This document shows, one piece after another, positions 36,206 through 46,900 of a DNA stretch of 64,000 nt. The stretch is from Sideroxydans sp. (GTDB lineage: Bacteria; Pseudomonadota; Gammaproteobacteria; Burkholderiales; Gallionellaceae): positions 124,001-188,000 of the forward strand of contig JAQTUV010000001.1 of assembly GCA_028707175.1 (NCBI GenBank), in the 5' to 3' direction. Both the position numbers and the translations under genes were made by a program. Every line of letters starts with the position of its first letter. Within the stretch, counting starts at the first letter, position 1. The notes under the pieces were generated by a model. The model searched no databases, was not told the DNA's origin, and saw nothing but the letters and a program-made list of their open reading frames with translations.

Positions 36206-37458
36206 TTGGCAGCTCCTAGTTGTTGAAGGTGGGCGATGCGAATTGGTGCTGGGGGATGTGATTCGTAAAATGTGGCGTAGAGAGGATCCGGCGTCAGTGT
36301 CTTGGCGTTGTCTTGATAAAGTTTCACCAGCGCGTTCACCAATTCATTCGCATTGGTTTGTTGTGCGGCATAAGCATCCGCTTCGAATTCATGTTTGCGA
36401 GAGTATGCCGAAGATAGCGGATGCAGCAAAAAGGTAAATACGGGCATCGCCATGAAAAACAGCAACAGTGCGAGTGCTGTGGTTTGTGTGGTGACCCCCA
36501 AACCTTGGAAGAACCATTCTGCATTCAATAGCTGGGCCAACACCCAGAGGAAGCCTAAGCTGATGGCGAAGGTGAAGCCGATGCGCTTGATGACGTGACG
36601 ATGTTTGAAGTGTCCCAGCTCATGTGCTAACACGGCATCGATTTCACTGGGAGAAAGTCTTTGCAGGAGTGTGTCAAAGAATACGATGCGCTTTGTTTTA
36701 CCAAAGCCCGTGAAGTAGGCGTTGCCGTGGGTGCTGCGTTTGCTACCGTCCATCACGAACAAGCCGCTAGATTCAAAACCACAACGGGCGAGCAGTGCTT
36801 CAATACGTGATTTTTGCGCCTCGTCTTGCATCGGTTCAAACTTGTTGAACATCGGCGCGATGAAAGTGGGGTAGATGAACAGCAGCAATAGATTGAACGT
36901 GACCCACACGCCCCAGACATATAACCACCACAGATCGCCCATACTTTGCATCAACCACAGTACACCGAACAATAATGGCAATCCTAATACCGCGCCCAGC
37001 AACATACCTTTTAGGGCATCAAGTAGGTAGAGCTTGAGTGTCAGCTTATTAAAACCGAAGCGAGCTTCGATGTTAAACGCACGGTATAGATCGAAGGGCA
37101 TCTCCAACACAGATTGCAACAGCATCACCAATACGATGATGGCTGCGCCTTGCAGGAGTGGACTGGCGATCATGGATGTCAGTGCTGTGTCTAAGCACTG
37201 GATGCCGCCGCCTACTGTGAATGCAAGAACGAGAATCGTGTCGAACATCACGCTTAATGCGCTGAACTTCACCAAAGTGCTGGTGTAATCGGCTGCTTTT
37301 TGATGTGAGGCGAGATCGATCTGTGTTTGGAATGCGCTGGGTACTTGATCACGATGCGCTGCAACGTGGCTCAATTGCCTAAAAGCCAGCCACCATTTGA
37401 TGATGGCGTTGCTCAGGAGTGCGGCTACGAAAAGTGCCGAGAATTGTGATGCGGTCAT
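36202..37458 (-). CDS. M48-family membrane metallopeptidase (Ste24-like)
   Basis: A 418-residue integral membrane zinc peptidase related to the CAAX protease Ste24. The zinc site HELGHFKHRH and the third ligand in HEFEADAYAAQ are present. The N-terminal half has several hydrophobic segments of the peptidase M48 N-domain. In bacteria these enzymes act in membrane protein quality control. The ATG at 37458 starts the minus-strand operon with the cytochrome and rsgA; the stop overlaps the cytochrome start. Confidence 0.88.
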   Translation of the reverse strand: MTASQFSALFVAALLSNAIIKWWLAFRQLSHVAAHRDQVPSAFQTQIDLASHQKAADYTSTLVKFSALSVMFDTILVLAFTVGGGIQCLDTALTSMIASPLLQGAAIIVLVMLLQSVLEMPFDLYRAFNIEARFGFNKLTLKLYLLDALKGMLLGAVLGLPLLFGVLWLMQSMGDLWWLYVWGVWVTFNLLLLFIYPTFIAPMFNKFEPMQDEAQKSRIEALLARCGFESSGLFVMDGSKRSTHGNAYFTGFGKTKRIVFFDTLLQRLSPSEIDAVLAHELGHFKHRHVIKRIGFTFAISLGFLWVLAQLLNAEWFFQGLGVTTQTTALALLLFFMAMPVFTFLLHPLSSAYSRKHEFEADAYAAQQTNANELVNALVKLYQDNAKTLTPDPLYATFYESHPPAPIRIAHLQQLGAAK

Positions 37459-37538
37459 AGTCTTTTTGTTCGTGGATTTTAGGGGGGCGGCTGTGCCACA
37501 ATGCGCGCCTTATAAATTCATTTAAAGCGCGGCGAATT

Positions 37539-38084
37539 ATGGCACAAAACCAAAACTACCTCGTCTGGGTCGATATGGAAATGACCGGACTGATCCCTGA
37601 AACTGACCGCATCATCGAAGTGGCGATGGTGATCACCGATAGTGATTTGAACACGGTTGCTGAGGCGCCGACATTGGTGGTGCATCAGCCTGATAGCGTG
37701 ATGGATGCGATGGATAACTGGAATAAGTCCACTCACGGTAAATCCGGTCTGATTGATCGTGTTAAAGCGTCTACATTGGACGAAGCCGCTGTTGAGGCGC
37801 AGATGATCGAGTTTATGAAACTTCATGTTCCTATCCGCACTTCGCCTATCTGTGGCAATTCTATCTGCCAAGATCGCCGCTTCATGGCGCGTTGGATGCC
37901 TAAATTGGAAGACTATTTCCATTATCGAAATCTGGATGTCAGCACGCTCAAAGAATTGGCTAAACGCTGGAAGCCTGAAGTGGCGAGTGCTTTGAAGAAA
38001 CATGGTAAGCACGAAGCGTTAGCGGATATCTATGAATCCATCGCTGAGATGAAGCATTACCGAGATAACTTCTTGAAACTCTGA
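37539..38084 (+). CDS. orn: Oligoribonuclease
   Basis: 3'-5' exonuclease that clears 2-5 nt RNAs and the dinucleotide pGpG, the end product of c-di-GMP phosphodiesterases. The 181 residues match the family, with the DEDD residues in VDMEMTGL (Asp12, Glu14), [10 protein letters not shown] and the final YRDNFLKL. It diverges from the M48 gene, and its TGA overlaps the next ATG by one base. Confidence 0.95.
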   Translation: MAQNQNYLVWVDMEMTGLIPETDRIIEVAMVITDSDLNTVAEAPTLVVHQPDSVMDAMDNWNKSTHGKSGLIDRVKASTLDEAAVEAQMIEFMKLHVPIRTSPICGNSICQDRRFMARWMPKLEDYFHYRNLDVSTLKELAKRWKPEVASALKKHGKHEALADIYESIAEMKHYRDNFLKL

Positions 38085-39166
38085 TGCCGCATCTGCTGGT
38101 CGATATCTCTGCCCATGGTTTTGGGCATATTGCGCAAACCGCACCAGTGGTGAATGAGTTGGTGCGGCGCATACCTGATTTGCGCGTCACGGTGCGCTCG
38201 GCCGCCTCCACGGCTTATCTGCAACAGCGCTTCACCATTCCGTTTCAACATATCCCCACTGCGATAGATTTTGGTATGACGATGTTTAATGCGGTGGAGG
38301 TGGATGTGCCGCGCAGTTTGGCGAACTATCGTGAATATCACGCCAATTGGGAGGTCAAAGTGGCGCAGGCTGCGGATGAGATGCGCGTGTTGCAACCCGA
38401 TCTGCTGTTTGCCAATGTTCCTTATCTCTCTCTTGCGGCGGCACATTTGCTTAAGTTACCCGCTGTTGCGATGTGTTGTTTGAATTGGGCAGATATCTAT
38501 CGTCACTACGCGCCGGCGGATGAAGAGAGTGCCGCAATCCATGCGCAGATGCTCGCTGCCTATCGGAGCGCAGAGGTTTTTCTAAAGGTTAGTCCGACAA
38601 TGCCGATGGATAGCCTAGTAAGAACGAACACGCTGTCACCGATCGCACAAGTCGGGAAAGAGCAAAAAAAATTAGCACTTTCCCGATGTGGGGCACACGA
38701 GGGGGACAAGTTGGTTCTTGTGGCGATGGGAGGGATTGCTTACCGTTTGCCGATGGAGGATTGGCCATGTATCCCGGGTGTGCGTTGGCTGGTGCCTCAG
38801 GAATGGGGTGTTCGGCGAGATGATACGAGTGCAACGGAAACGATGGGGATGAGTTTCAGCGATCTATTGGCATCGTGTGATGTGGTGTTAACCAAGCCAG
38901 GGTATGGAACTTTTGCTGAAGCTGCCTATGCCCGCATACCTGTGGTGTATGTGGCTCGGGGAGATTGGCCAGAAGCGCCCTATTTGGTCGAATGGCTGAA
39001 TCAGAATGGAATAGCTGTTGAAGTGCAGCAGGATGCCTTGGCGCAAGGTGATATCTTTGCGGTGTTGGAACGGGCTTGGTCGAAAAAATTCCAAGCCACT
39101 TTGCTTGATTCAGGAGTGGGGGAGGCAGCAAAAATCCTGCAATTAATAATGAAGAGAACCGAGTAA
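38084..39166 (+). CDS. GT-B-like glycosyltransferase
   Basis: A 360-residue protein with an N-terminal HGFGHIAQTAPV stretch and a C-terminal half resembling the glycosyltransferase family 28 / MurG-like fold, with the nucleotide-sugar motif DVVLTKPGYGTFAEAAYARIPVVYVARGDWPEAPYL. No signal peptide or membrane segment. Substrate is unknown. It is tightly coupled to orn upstream (1-base overlap) and to ycgR downstream (stop and start overlap by one base), so the three are probably one transcript. Confidence 0.75.
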   Translation: MPHLLVDISAHGFGHIAQTAPVVNELVRRIPDLRVTVRSAASTAYLQQRFTIPFQHIPTAIDFGMTMFNAVEVDVPRSLANYREYHANWEVKVAQAADEMRVLQPDLLFANVPYLSLAAAHLLKLPAVAMCCLNWADIYRHYAPADEESAAIHAQMLAAYRSAEVFLKVSPTMPMDSLVRTNTLSPIAQVGKEQKKLALSRCGAHEGDKLVLVAMGGIAYRLPMEDWPCIPGVRWLVPQEWGVRRDDTSATETMGMSFSDLLASCDVVLTKPGYGTFAEAAYARIPVVYVARGDWPEAPYLVEWLNQNGIAVEVQQDALAQGDIFAVLERAWSKKFQATLLDSGVGEAAKILQLIMKRTE

Positions 39167-39891
39167 TGACACATTCAATAGAAAATTCACCATTTGCTAT
39201 CCGTGGTCATAATGAGATCGTTTTCATTCTTGAAGACCTGGCGAAGCATCAGGCGCTCATCACACTTGAGACGCATGAAGGCGTAGTGCTGGTAACCACA
39301 ATTTTTTATGTCAGTGCTGATGGTAAGTATGTGTGTATCGATGTGGCGGCGGACGATCATATCAATGAGCGCATCGTTGATAGTCATCACGTCACCTTTG
39401 TCACTCAAACTAACATCAAGGTGCGTTGGTTTTCTTCTCACTTACAACTTGTGGTGATGAAGAATGGGGGATACGCCTTCTCGATGCACGTTCCGTCGGT
39501 GATCGAGCGCATTCAGCGTCGTGAGTACTTTCGATTGGATACGCCTCGCGGTAAGGAGGCATTGATCTGCAAGATACCTACTGAAGCAGGCATTATTGAG
39601 TTGCCATTGATGGATATGGGGGCTGGCGGTATCGGTGTGAACGTGAAGGGAGAAATACCGCCCGTACTGCTACACAGTGAGGTGTTGGAGGGGTGCAGTA
39701 TCGAGCTCCCTGATGTTGGGAGGGTTCCGATAAATCTACGAGTGCGCGGAGAGTGGTCCTGCGTTAAGACCCCTATGGGTGATGAATTTCATCGAATTGG
39801 ACTTCAATTCGAGGGGCTCAGCAGAGGGGCGAGTAACGTTATCCAGCGCTACATGACGCAACTTGAGGCCACTCGATTGAGCCTTGCCTGA
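39166..39891 (+). CDS. ycgR: Flagellar brake protein YcgR
   Basis: c-di-GMP receptor that binds the flagellar motor and slows swimming. The 241-residue protein has the N-terminal YcgR domain (about 15-108) and a PilZ domain with the RxxxR motif at Arg119-Arg123 (RREYFR) and a DxSxxG-like stretch DMGAGG (150-155), in which the serine position is glycine. Binding is probably kept but may be weaker. It shares the orn/glycosyltransferase transcript and ends 2 bp from the hemH stop on the opposite strand. Confidence 0.88.
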   Translation: MTHSIENSPFAIRGHNEIVFILEDLAKHQALITLETHEGVVLVTTIFYVSADGKYVCIDVAADDHINERIVDSHHVTFVTQTNIKVRWFSSHLQLVVMKNGGYAFSMHVPSVIERIQRREYFRLDTPRGKEALICKIPTEAGIIELPLMDMGAGGIGVNVKGEIPPVLLHSEVLEGCSIELPDVGRVPINLRVRGEWSCVKTPMGDEFHRIGLQFEGLSRGASNVIQRYMTQLEATRLSLA

Positions 39892-39893
39892 GA

Positions 39894-40982
39894 TTAGTTT
39901 TTGGCCCCTAGCATCAGCGCAAGCTGACGGCTCTGAATGAGTTCATCTGAATGGGACTCGATCAACCAACCTTGCAGGTTATTCATCACTAGATCGGTCA
40001 ATGCGTGAACCCAATCGTTGCGGTCGTTGAGGCAAGGGATGTAGTTGTATTCGCCGCCCCCCGCGTGTTGGAAATCTTCCTTACCTTCCATCGCGATCTC
40101 TTCTAGCGTCTCCAAACAGTCCGCAACAAAACCGGGGCAGACCACATCTACACGCTTGGTCTTTTGTTTGCCTAGTTCCAGCAATGTCGCCGTGGTGTAA
40201 GGCTTCACCCATTCCGCTTTACCGAAGCGAGACTGGAAGCTCACCACGTATTGTTCTTTGCTCAGTCCGAGTTCTTCTGCGAGCAAGCGGCCTGTCTTCA
40301 GGCATTCACAATGGTAGGGGTCGCCTTTCTCCAAGGTGTATTGCGGTACGCCGTGGAAACTCATCACCAGTTTTTCAGGGCGACCATTCTTCATCCAGTA
40401 TTCATTCACGTTCGCAGCCAAGGCTTTGATGTAACCCGCGTCATCGTGGAAGTGTTTGATGGTGCGGATAGCGGGTGTGTTGCGCATAGACTGCACCGCA
40501 GAGAACACGCGATCGAACACGGTGGCAGTCGAACTGGCGGCGTATTGCGGATACAACGGCACCACCAAGATGCGTGTGCAGTTTTGTGCTTTGAGCTTTT
40601 GCATCACGCTGGCGATGGAGGGATTGCCGTAGCTCATCGCATAGTCCACCACGAAAGGCGCTTTGGTGCGCTCACTCAGATAACCTTCAAGCAAAGTCGC
40701 TTGTTTCGCCGTATAGACACGCAGAGGTGAGCCTTCGGGCATCCACACGCTGGCGTATTTTGCTGCAGACTTCTTCGGGCGCACATTGAGGATGATGCCG
40801 TTGAGAATCAGCCACCAAATAGGTTTGGGAATCTCCACTACGCGCGGGTCGCTCAAGAATTCTTTGAGATAGGGGCGCACAGCTTGGGCGGTAGGCTCAT
40901 CAGGCGTGCCGAGATTGACCAGCAAGATGCCGGTCTTTTCTGGGGTGCCGTGGGTGAAGCTGGGTTCGATGTGATAGGCCAT
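39894..40982 (-). CDS. hemH: Ferrochelatase
   Basis: Inserts ferrous iron into protoporphyrin IX to make haem. The 362-residue protein has [14 protein letters not shown], the catalytic-region stretches [21 protein letters not shown] and [21 protein letters not shown], and QSRFGKAEW. The length is typical for the bacterial soluble or membrane-associated form. It lies downstream of hrcA with a repeat between. Confidence 0.95.
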   Translation of the reverse strand: MAYHIEPSFTHGTPEKTGILLVNLGTPDEPTAQAVRPYLKEFLSDPRVVEIPKPIWWLILNGIILNVRPKKSAAKYASVWMPEGSPLRVYTAKQATLLEGYLSERTKAPFVVDYAMSYGNPSIASVMQKLKAQNCTRILVVPLYPQYAASSTATVFDRVFSAVQSMRNTPAIRTIKHFHDDAGYIKALAANVNEYWMKNGRPEKLVMSFHGVPQYTLEKGDPYHCECLKTGRLLAEELGLSKEQYVVSFQSRFGKAEWVKPYTTATLLELGKQKTKRVDVVCPGFVADCLETLEEIAMEGKEDFQHAGGGEYNYIPCLNDRNDWVHALTDLVMNNLQGWLIESHSDELIQSRQLALMLGAKN

Positions 40983-41009
40983 TTGTTTTTATCTCGGACA
41001 GTCAATTAG

Positions 41010-41115
41010 ACCGTTCGTGGTGAGTAGGCCGTAGGCCATATCGAACCATCCGGCATGGTTCGTGCCGGAATCCCTCGATACACACGCACTGCGTGCGGCA
41101 CTCAGGACGAACGGT
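41010..41115. repeat. Palindromic intergenic repeat between hrcA and hemH
   Basis: ACCGTTCGT and ACGAACGGT are perfect 9-bp ends, 88 bp apart, with inner palindromes GTAGGCCGTAGGCC, AACCATCCGGCATGGTT and CACGCACTGCGTG. The CCGTTCGTGGTGAG...ACGAACGG form is a widespread dispersed repeat in proteobacteria. It accounts for most of the 148-bp gap. Confidence 0.7.
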
Positions 41116-41130
41116 TTGGTTATGAAGCAT

Positions 41131-42150
41131 CTAGTGTTGTGAAAGCGCATTGCTCAATAGTTTTGCGGTGATGTCCACGATGGGCACCACGCGCTCGTAG
41201 TTCATACGTTTAGGGCCCACCACGGCGAGTGTGCCGATGATCTGCCCGTCGGCGGTGTATGGGGCGCTCACCACGCTGCATTCATCTAGTCCGAGTAATC
41301 CCGACTCGTTACCGACGAAGATGTGTACGCCTTCAGCATGGCGGCTGGCATCCAATAGTTGCAACAACTCTGTCTTCTGTTCGAACACGTTGAACAGGTT
41401 ACGCAACTGGTTCATGTTGGCGGAGAGGTCGTTGATGTGCAGCAGGTTGCGTTCGCCGCTAATGACGTAATCCTCGTTCTTGCGCGCGATGGCCTCATCG
41501 CTCGCCGCCATTGCTGCGGACATCAGCGCAGTCATGTCGTGTTGCAACTGGCGCAGTTCATTTTGCATTCGCTGGTGGATGTCGCCGAAGCCGATGCCGG
41601 CGTAATGCTGGCTCAAGAAATTGCCCGCCTCGGTGAGTTGCGATTGGGTGTAATCCTTGTGCGTCACCAACACGCGGTTCTCCACCTCACCGTCCGGCAT
41701 CACGATGATGAGTAACACGCGTCGCTCGGACAATCGTAAAAACTCAATTTGGCGCACGGTGATGGCGGCACGTTTGGGCGTGGCGACCACCCCGGCGAAC
41801 TGAGTCAATTCAGAAAGTACGTTAGAGGCTTGGGTCAGCAAGCGCGAAGTGTTGTCAGGCTGCAACTGCGTTTCCATCTGTGACACGCGCGCATCGGAAA
41901 GTGGCTGCACAACCATCAAGGTGTCGATGAACAAGCGATAACCAAGCGCGGTGGGGATGCGTCCCGCAGAAGTGTGTGGGCTGGCCACCAGCCCCATCGC
42001 TTCCAGATCGGCCATCACGTTGCGGATGGTGGCAGGGCTGACTTCCAAGCCTGAGAACTGCTGTAACGCACGCGAACCGACGGGTTGGCCGTCGCTGATG
42101 TAGCGTTCTACTAGGGTCTTTAATAGGACTTGCGCGCGATCGTTGAGCAT
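41131..42150 (-). CDS. hrcA: Heat-inducible transcription repressor HrcA
   Basis: Repressor of class I heat-shock genes through CIRCE operators. The 339-residue protein has the winged helix (LLKTLVERYISDGQPVGSRALQQFSGLEVSPATIRNVMADLEAMGLV, SPHTSAGRIPT) and the HrcA effector domain. The frame is open to 42279, but the ATG at 42150 gives the family start MLNDRAQVLLKTLVERYI; the upstream 43 codons overlap the divergent tetR promoter. No dnaK, grpE or CIRCE element is in this window, so targets lie elsewhere. Confidence 0.94.
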   Translation of the reverse strand: MLNDRAQVLLKTLVERYISDGQPVGSRALQQFSGLEVSPATIRNVMADLEAMGLVASPHTSAGRIPTALGYRLFIDTLMVVQPLSDARVSQMETQLQPDNTSRLLTQASNVLSELTQFAGVVATPKRAAITVRQIEFLRLSERRVLLIIVMPDGEVENRVLVTHKDYTQSQLTEAGNFLSQHYAGIGFGDIHQRMQNELRQLQHDMTALMSAAMAASDEAIARKNEDYVISGERNLLHINDLSANMNQLRNLFNVFEQKTELLQLLDASRHAEGVHIFVGNESGLLGLDECSVVSAPYTADGQIIGTLAVVGPKRMNYERVVPIVDITAKLLSNALSQH

Positions 42151-42232
42151 AGCGGCGAATTCTACACCAAGGGCTGGGAACGCTTGGGCTGGAGCGGCTT
42201 CTGGTTGACGCAGATAGGCCCTAGCGATTACA

Positions 42233-42254
42233 TTACTGACCAGTCGGTCAGTAA
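42233..42254. promoter_or_regulatory. TetR-type operator upstream of efflux operon
   Basis: TTACTGACC-N4-GGTCAGTAA is a perfect palindrome with 9-bp arms, ending 8 bp before the regulator ATG. Its core TGACC-N4-GGTCA resembles TetR-family operators. It fits autoregulation of the regulator and its RND genes. Confidence 0.7.
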
Positions 42255-42262
42255 CTTTAATT

Positions 42263-42901
42263 ATGAACACATCCGCCATCGAACCTCGTCAGCGCCGCAA
42301 AGAGGCGCGCCCAGCAGAATTGCTCTCGGCCGCACTCGATTTATTCGTCGAGCGCGGTTATGCCGCCACTAAATTGGACGACATCGCGATCAAAGCCAGG
42401 GTATCAAAGGGCACGCTGTATCTGTATTTCGACAGCAAAGAAGCGTTATTCAAAGCTGTGATTGAGCAGGGAATCCTGCCTATGTTGGCGGAAGGTGAGC
42501 TGCTCTTACAGCAACATCAAGGGGATGCGAGATCCTTGATGCAAGAATTGATGTTGCGCTGGTGGCAGTTGATGGGAGAGACGCATCTAGGGGGCATCCC
42601 TAAGTTGATGATCTCTGAGGCGGGAAACTTTCCTGAGGTTGCGACCTATTACTACGAGAACGTCATTTTGCGTGGTCGAGAGCTGATTCGGCAGGCGCTT
42701 AATCGAGGTGTCGCATCTGGGGAGTTTCGTGCGCTGAATGTGGAGTCGGCCATTGATGTGATTTTAGCGCCAGTATTGATGTTGGTGGTGTGGCGATACT
42801 CGCTGACCCCCTGCGGATGCGGTACTCAGGACACGCAAGCTTATATGTCCACCTATCTAGATATTTTGATGAACGGATTGACGCAAAAAGGAAGCGAATA
42901 A
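42263..42901 (+). CDS. TetR-family repressor of RND efflux
   Basis: A 212-residue regulator with an N-terminal helix-turn-helix (LLSAALDLFVERGYAATKLDDIAIKARVSKGTLYLYFDSKEALFKAV). The C-terminal ligand domain includes ISEAGNFPEVATYYYE. It stands directly ahead of the adaptor and pump genes, with the adaptor ATG immediately after its stop, and an operator overlaps its leader. No clear Shine-Dalgarno is visible between operator and ATG, so it may be translated from a very short leader. Confidence 0.9.
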   Translation: MNTSAIEPRQRRKEARPAELLSAALDLFVERGYAATKLDDIAIKARVSKGTLYLYFDSKEALFKAVIEQGILPMLAEGELLLQQHQGDARSLMQELMLRWWQLMGETHLGGIPKLMISEAGNFPEVATYYYENVILRGRELIRQALNRGVASGEFRALNVESAIDVILAPVLMLVVWRYSLTPCGCGTQDTQAYMSTYLDILMNGLTQKGSE

Positions 42902-43969
42902 ATGAACTCCAAGCAGAAAAAAATCAGTATCACTCTTGTTTTACTTGCTTCCTTGAGTGCTTGTGGCAAAGCGCCGACTCAGCAAGCTGAAAAAGCAGAA
43001 CTCCCTGCCATGACGATAGTGGTGGGCGATCAGGGCGGTGGACAAAGCAATGTGTATAGCGGAGAGATTAGAGCGCGCCATGAAGCCGTGCTGGCGTTCC
43101 GCACGAGCGGAAAACTGATCGCACGCGCTGCCGATGTGGGAGAGAAAGTCAAAGCTGGGCAGGTATTGGCAAAACTTGATGGGGCTGATGCAGGATTGCA
43201 AGAAGGTGCTGCGAGTGCGCAATTGAAATTGGCCGAAGACGAGTTGAAGAGATTCCGCGAGCTGCGTGACAAAGGGTTTGTCAGTCAGTCCGCTTTGGAT
43301 GCGAAAGAAGCATCGTTCAAAGCTGCATCAGCACAGGCAGGTTTGGCACACAATCAAGCTGCCTACACCAGCCTAACGTCAGACCATGCTGGGGTGGTTG
43401 CCGCGACGATGGTGGAAGTGGGGCAGGTGGTAAGTGCGGGCCAACCGGTGTTGCGTGTGGCGCAGGATGGCGAACGTGAAGTGGCTATCGCGATCCCAGA
43501 ATCGAGATTCTCATCCGTTAAAGTAGGCACGACAGCGCAGATCGAAATCAGTGATGCTGAAGGCGAATTGCAAACCATAGAGGGGCGGGTGCGTGAAGTG
43601 TCACCTGCGGCCGATCCTGCTAGCAGAACCTATGCGGCCCGCATTTCTTTCAAAGCGAGCGCTGACCAAGCTGCATTAGGCATGACTGCTCGTGTGCGTA
43701 TCAGCAACAGTAAGGGCAGCGCGAAGCGTGCAGGCACTTACCGCATTCCCTTAACCGCCTTGTTTCAAGAAGCGAATAAAGCGGCCGTGTGGGTCGTCGC
43801 GGAAGATCATAGTGTTTCATTACGTCAGGTTGAGATCTTGAGTTATCGCGATGATGGCGTATTGATTTCTGGTGGGGTTGTGGCGGGTGATCGCATCGTC
43901 AGTGCAGGAGTACACAAGTTAGCCGCCGGTGACAAAGTGAAAAGCATCGACATGGTGAAAGCACCATGA
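42902..43969 (+). CDS. RND efflux periplasmic adaptor lipoprotein
   Basis: Membrane fusion protein of 355 residues that links an RND pump to an outer-membrane channel. The lipobox is LSAC (Cys21). It has the adaptor order barrel-sandwich, hairpin, barrel-sandwich, beta-barrel: EIRARHEAVLAFRTSGKLIARAADVGEKVKAGQVLAKLD, a helical hairpin near 100-145, then AGVVAATMVEVGQVVSAGQPVLRVAQ. Its stop overlaps the pump gene start (ATGA). No outer-membrane channel gene is present here, so a TolC-like partner is elsewhere. Confidence 0.9.
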   Translation: MNSKQKKISITLVLLASLSACGKAPTQQAEKAELPAMTIVVGDQGGGQSNVYSGEIRARHEAVLAFRTSGKLIARAADVGEKVKAGQVLAKLDGADAGLQEGAASAQLKLAEDELKRFRELRDKGFVSQSALDAKEASFKAASAQAGLAHNQAAYTSLTSDHAGVVAATMVEVGQVVSAGQPVLRVAQDGEREVAIAIPESRFSSVKVGTTAQIEISDAEGELQTIEGRVREVSPAADPASRTYAARISFKASADQAALGMTARVRISNSKGSAKRAGTYRIPLTALFQEANKAAVWVVAEDHSVSLRQVEILSYRDDGVLISGGVVAGDRIVSAGVHKLAAGDKVKSIDMVKAP

Positions 43970-46900
43970 GAATGCCTAACCTATCTGAGTGGTCGCTCAA
44001 ACACCAGCCGTTCGTGGTGTTCCTCATTATTGTGCTGACCGTGGGCGGTATTCTTTCGTATCTCAATTTAGGGCGAGCAGAAGATCCGAATTTCACCTTC
44101 AAGGTGATGGTGGTGCGTACCTTGTGGCCGGGTGCGACAGCGCAAGAAGTCGAGCGCGAACTGACCGAGCGGATCGAAAAGAAATTGCAAGAAACACCGT
44201 GGGTGGATGTGCTGCGTTCAGCATCTAAGCCAGGAGAGTCTTTGGTGTTCGTGATGCTCAAGGACTACACGCCTAAGGCGGAGGTGCCAGAGTCTTGGAG
44301 GCAAGTCCGTAAGAAGTTGGACGATATTCACCATACCCTGCCAGCTGGGGTGCAAGGCCCCTTTCCAAATGATGAGTTCGGTGATGTGCAGATCAATATC
44401 TTTGCACTCACGGGGGATGGTTTTGATCTGGCTTCTTTGCATCGTTATGCAGACCGTATCGCTTTAGATTTACGTCGTGTTAAAGATGTTAAGCGTGTCG
44501 AATTAATCGGCGTGCAGGATGAGAAGGTCTTTATTGATATTGCCCCTGCGCGTATGGCAACCTTGGGTATCACCCCTGCGCAAGTGGCGGATGCTCTGCA
44601 AAAGCAAAATACGGTTAACCCTGCGGGGTTTATCGAGACCGATAGCGACCGCATCCGTATGCGAGTGAGTGGTGGCTTCGATAGTGTGGAGCGTGTGCGT
44701 AACACTGATCTATTGGTGAACGGGCAACACTTCCGCTTGGGTGACATCGCCAAGGTGAGTCGAGGCGTGATCGACCCGCCAAGTCCGCAGATGCACTATG
44801 CAGGTGAGCCGGCGATTGGTGTGGGGGTGGTGATGGACAAGGGCGGTGACGTGATTCGCCTAGGCGAGAACCTGCGCAAAGAAATGGAAAGAATCACCGC
44901 AGAGCTTCCGGTGGGTGTGGAGGTGCACACCATCGCCGATCAACCGGAAGTCGTCCACGGTTCAATTCACTTGTTTGAAAGCTCATTGACCGAGGCGATA
45001 CTCATCGTGTTGGCTGTGTCCTTCCTCAGTCTGGGGATGCGCACGGGTATGGTGGTGGCGCTTTCTATTCCCTTGGTGTTGGCCATCACATTTTTTGCGA
45101 TGAAGATATTTGGTATCGACCTGCAGCGTATCTCGCTGGGGGCATTGGTCATTGCACTAGGGTTGTTAGTGGACGATGCCATCATCGCCGTGGAAATGAT
45201 GGTGGTGAAGATGGAGCAGGGGTGGGATCGTTTTAAAGCGGCCACCTTTGCCTATACTTCAACTGCCTTCCCGATGTTGACCGGTACGCTCATCACAGCG
45301 GCCGCATTTACGCCCGTTGGATTTTCAAAATCAGCAGCGAGTGAATACACCATCTCTATTTTCCAAGTTGTCACCATCGCACTGATCACCTCTTGGATCG
45401 TGGCGGTCGTGTTCACGCCCTATATCGGCTATAAATTGTTGGATCCCAAGGCGCTCATTGCGAAGGCACAAAAACACGGTGAGGATATTTATGACACGCC
45501 TTTCTATCGCCGCTTCCGAGCTTTATTGACTTGGTGTTTGCGAAATCGTTGGAAGGTCATTATCACGACCGTACTCATCTTTGTGTTGTCGATGGTCGCG
45601 TTTGGGAAATTCGTGCAGAAGCAATTCTTCCCTTCTGCTAGCCGCTTAGAACTGATGGTAGATGTGTGGTTGCCAACGGGGGCCTCGATCAAGGCGACAG
45701 CGCATGAAGTGGAGCGTATCGAAAAATTGCTCAAGGGAGACGATGCCGTCGCAACGTATTCGTCCTATATCGGCAATGGTGCACCTCGCTTCTTCCTATC
45801 TTTGGATCAGCAATTGTTCGCCGATAACTTTGGCCAGTTCGTGATTGTCACGAAGGATTTGAAGGCGCGCGAAGCATTGCGAGATCGCTTACAAGCTCGT
45901 TTTGCAGAGCCTGATTTTTCAGATATCCGCGTGCGCGTCGTGCGCTTGGAAAATGGCCCGCCCATTGGCTACCCAGTGCAGTTCCGTGTGATGGGGGATG
46001 ACCTGACCAAATTACGTGAAGTGGCGGGTGAAGTGGCGGGCATGATGCGCGCAGACTCACATCTGCAAAACGTCAATTTTGATTGGAACGAAAAAGTGAA
46101 GAGCGTGCGTGTTGAAGTCAATCAAGACCGAGCGCGCCAACTAGGCACCTCCAGTCAAGAGATCGCCCAATCTTTACAAGGTTGGTTGAATGGCGTCGCC
46201 CTTACGCAATATCGCGAAGGTGATCGACTCATCGACATCGTGTGGCGCGGCGGTAATGATAAAGACACACGATCCTTGAATGGCTTGCCCGATTTGGATA
46301 TTCCTTTAGCAGGGGGCAAACATGTAGCTTTGGCGCAAGTGGCCAAACTTGTCCCTGTGTTGGAGGAAGGACTGATCTGGCGTCGCAATCGTTTGCCGAC
46401 CATGACTGTTCGCGCAGACATGGCCGATTCGACGCAGCCCGCTACGACCTCAACCGAACTGAACGCCAAACTAGACGAAGTGCGTGCCAAATTGCCTACA
46501 GGCTTCCGCATCGAAATGGGCGGCAGTATCGAAGAGTCTGCGAAAGGATCTACCGCCATTGCGGCGGTCATGCCTTTGATGTTGGTCGGCGTCATTACTT
46601 TGTTAATGATCCAATTGCAAAGTATGAGCCGCACCGTGATCGTCTTGCTCACCGCTCCATTGGGGTTGATCGGCGTGGCGTTGGCTTTGTTGGTATTCCA
46701 AGTGCCATTCGGCTTTGTCGCCAATCTAGGCTTCATCGCCCTAGCCGGGATGATCATGCGTAACTCAGTCATTCTGGTCGATCAGATACGGCAGGATGAA
46801 GAAGCGGGCAAGCCCGGCTGGGAAGCCATCATCGGCTCAACCGTGCGCCGCTTCCGGCCCATTGTGCTCACTGCTTCCGCAGCCATCCTCGCCATGATCC

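Noticed and set aside
42151-42262. CIRCE operator near hrcA
   Set aside because: No TTAGCACTC-N9-GAGTGCTAA-like sequence is present.
42151-42279. Longer N-terminus for HrcA
   Set aside because: It overlaps the tetR operator and lacks similarity to the family, which starts at MLNDRAQ.
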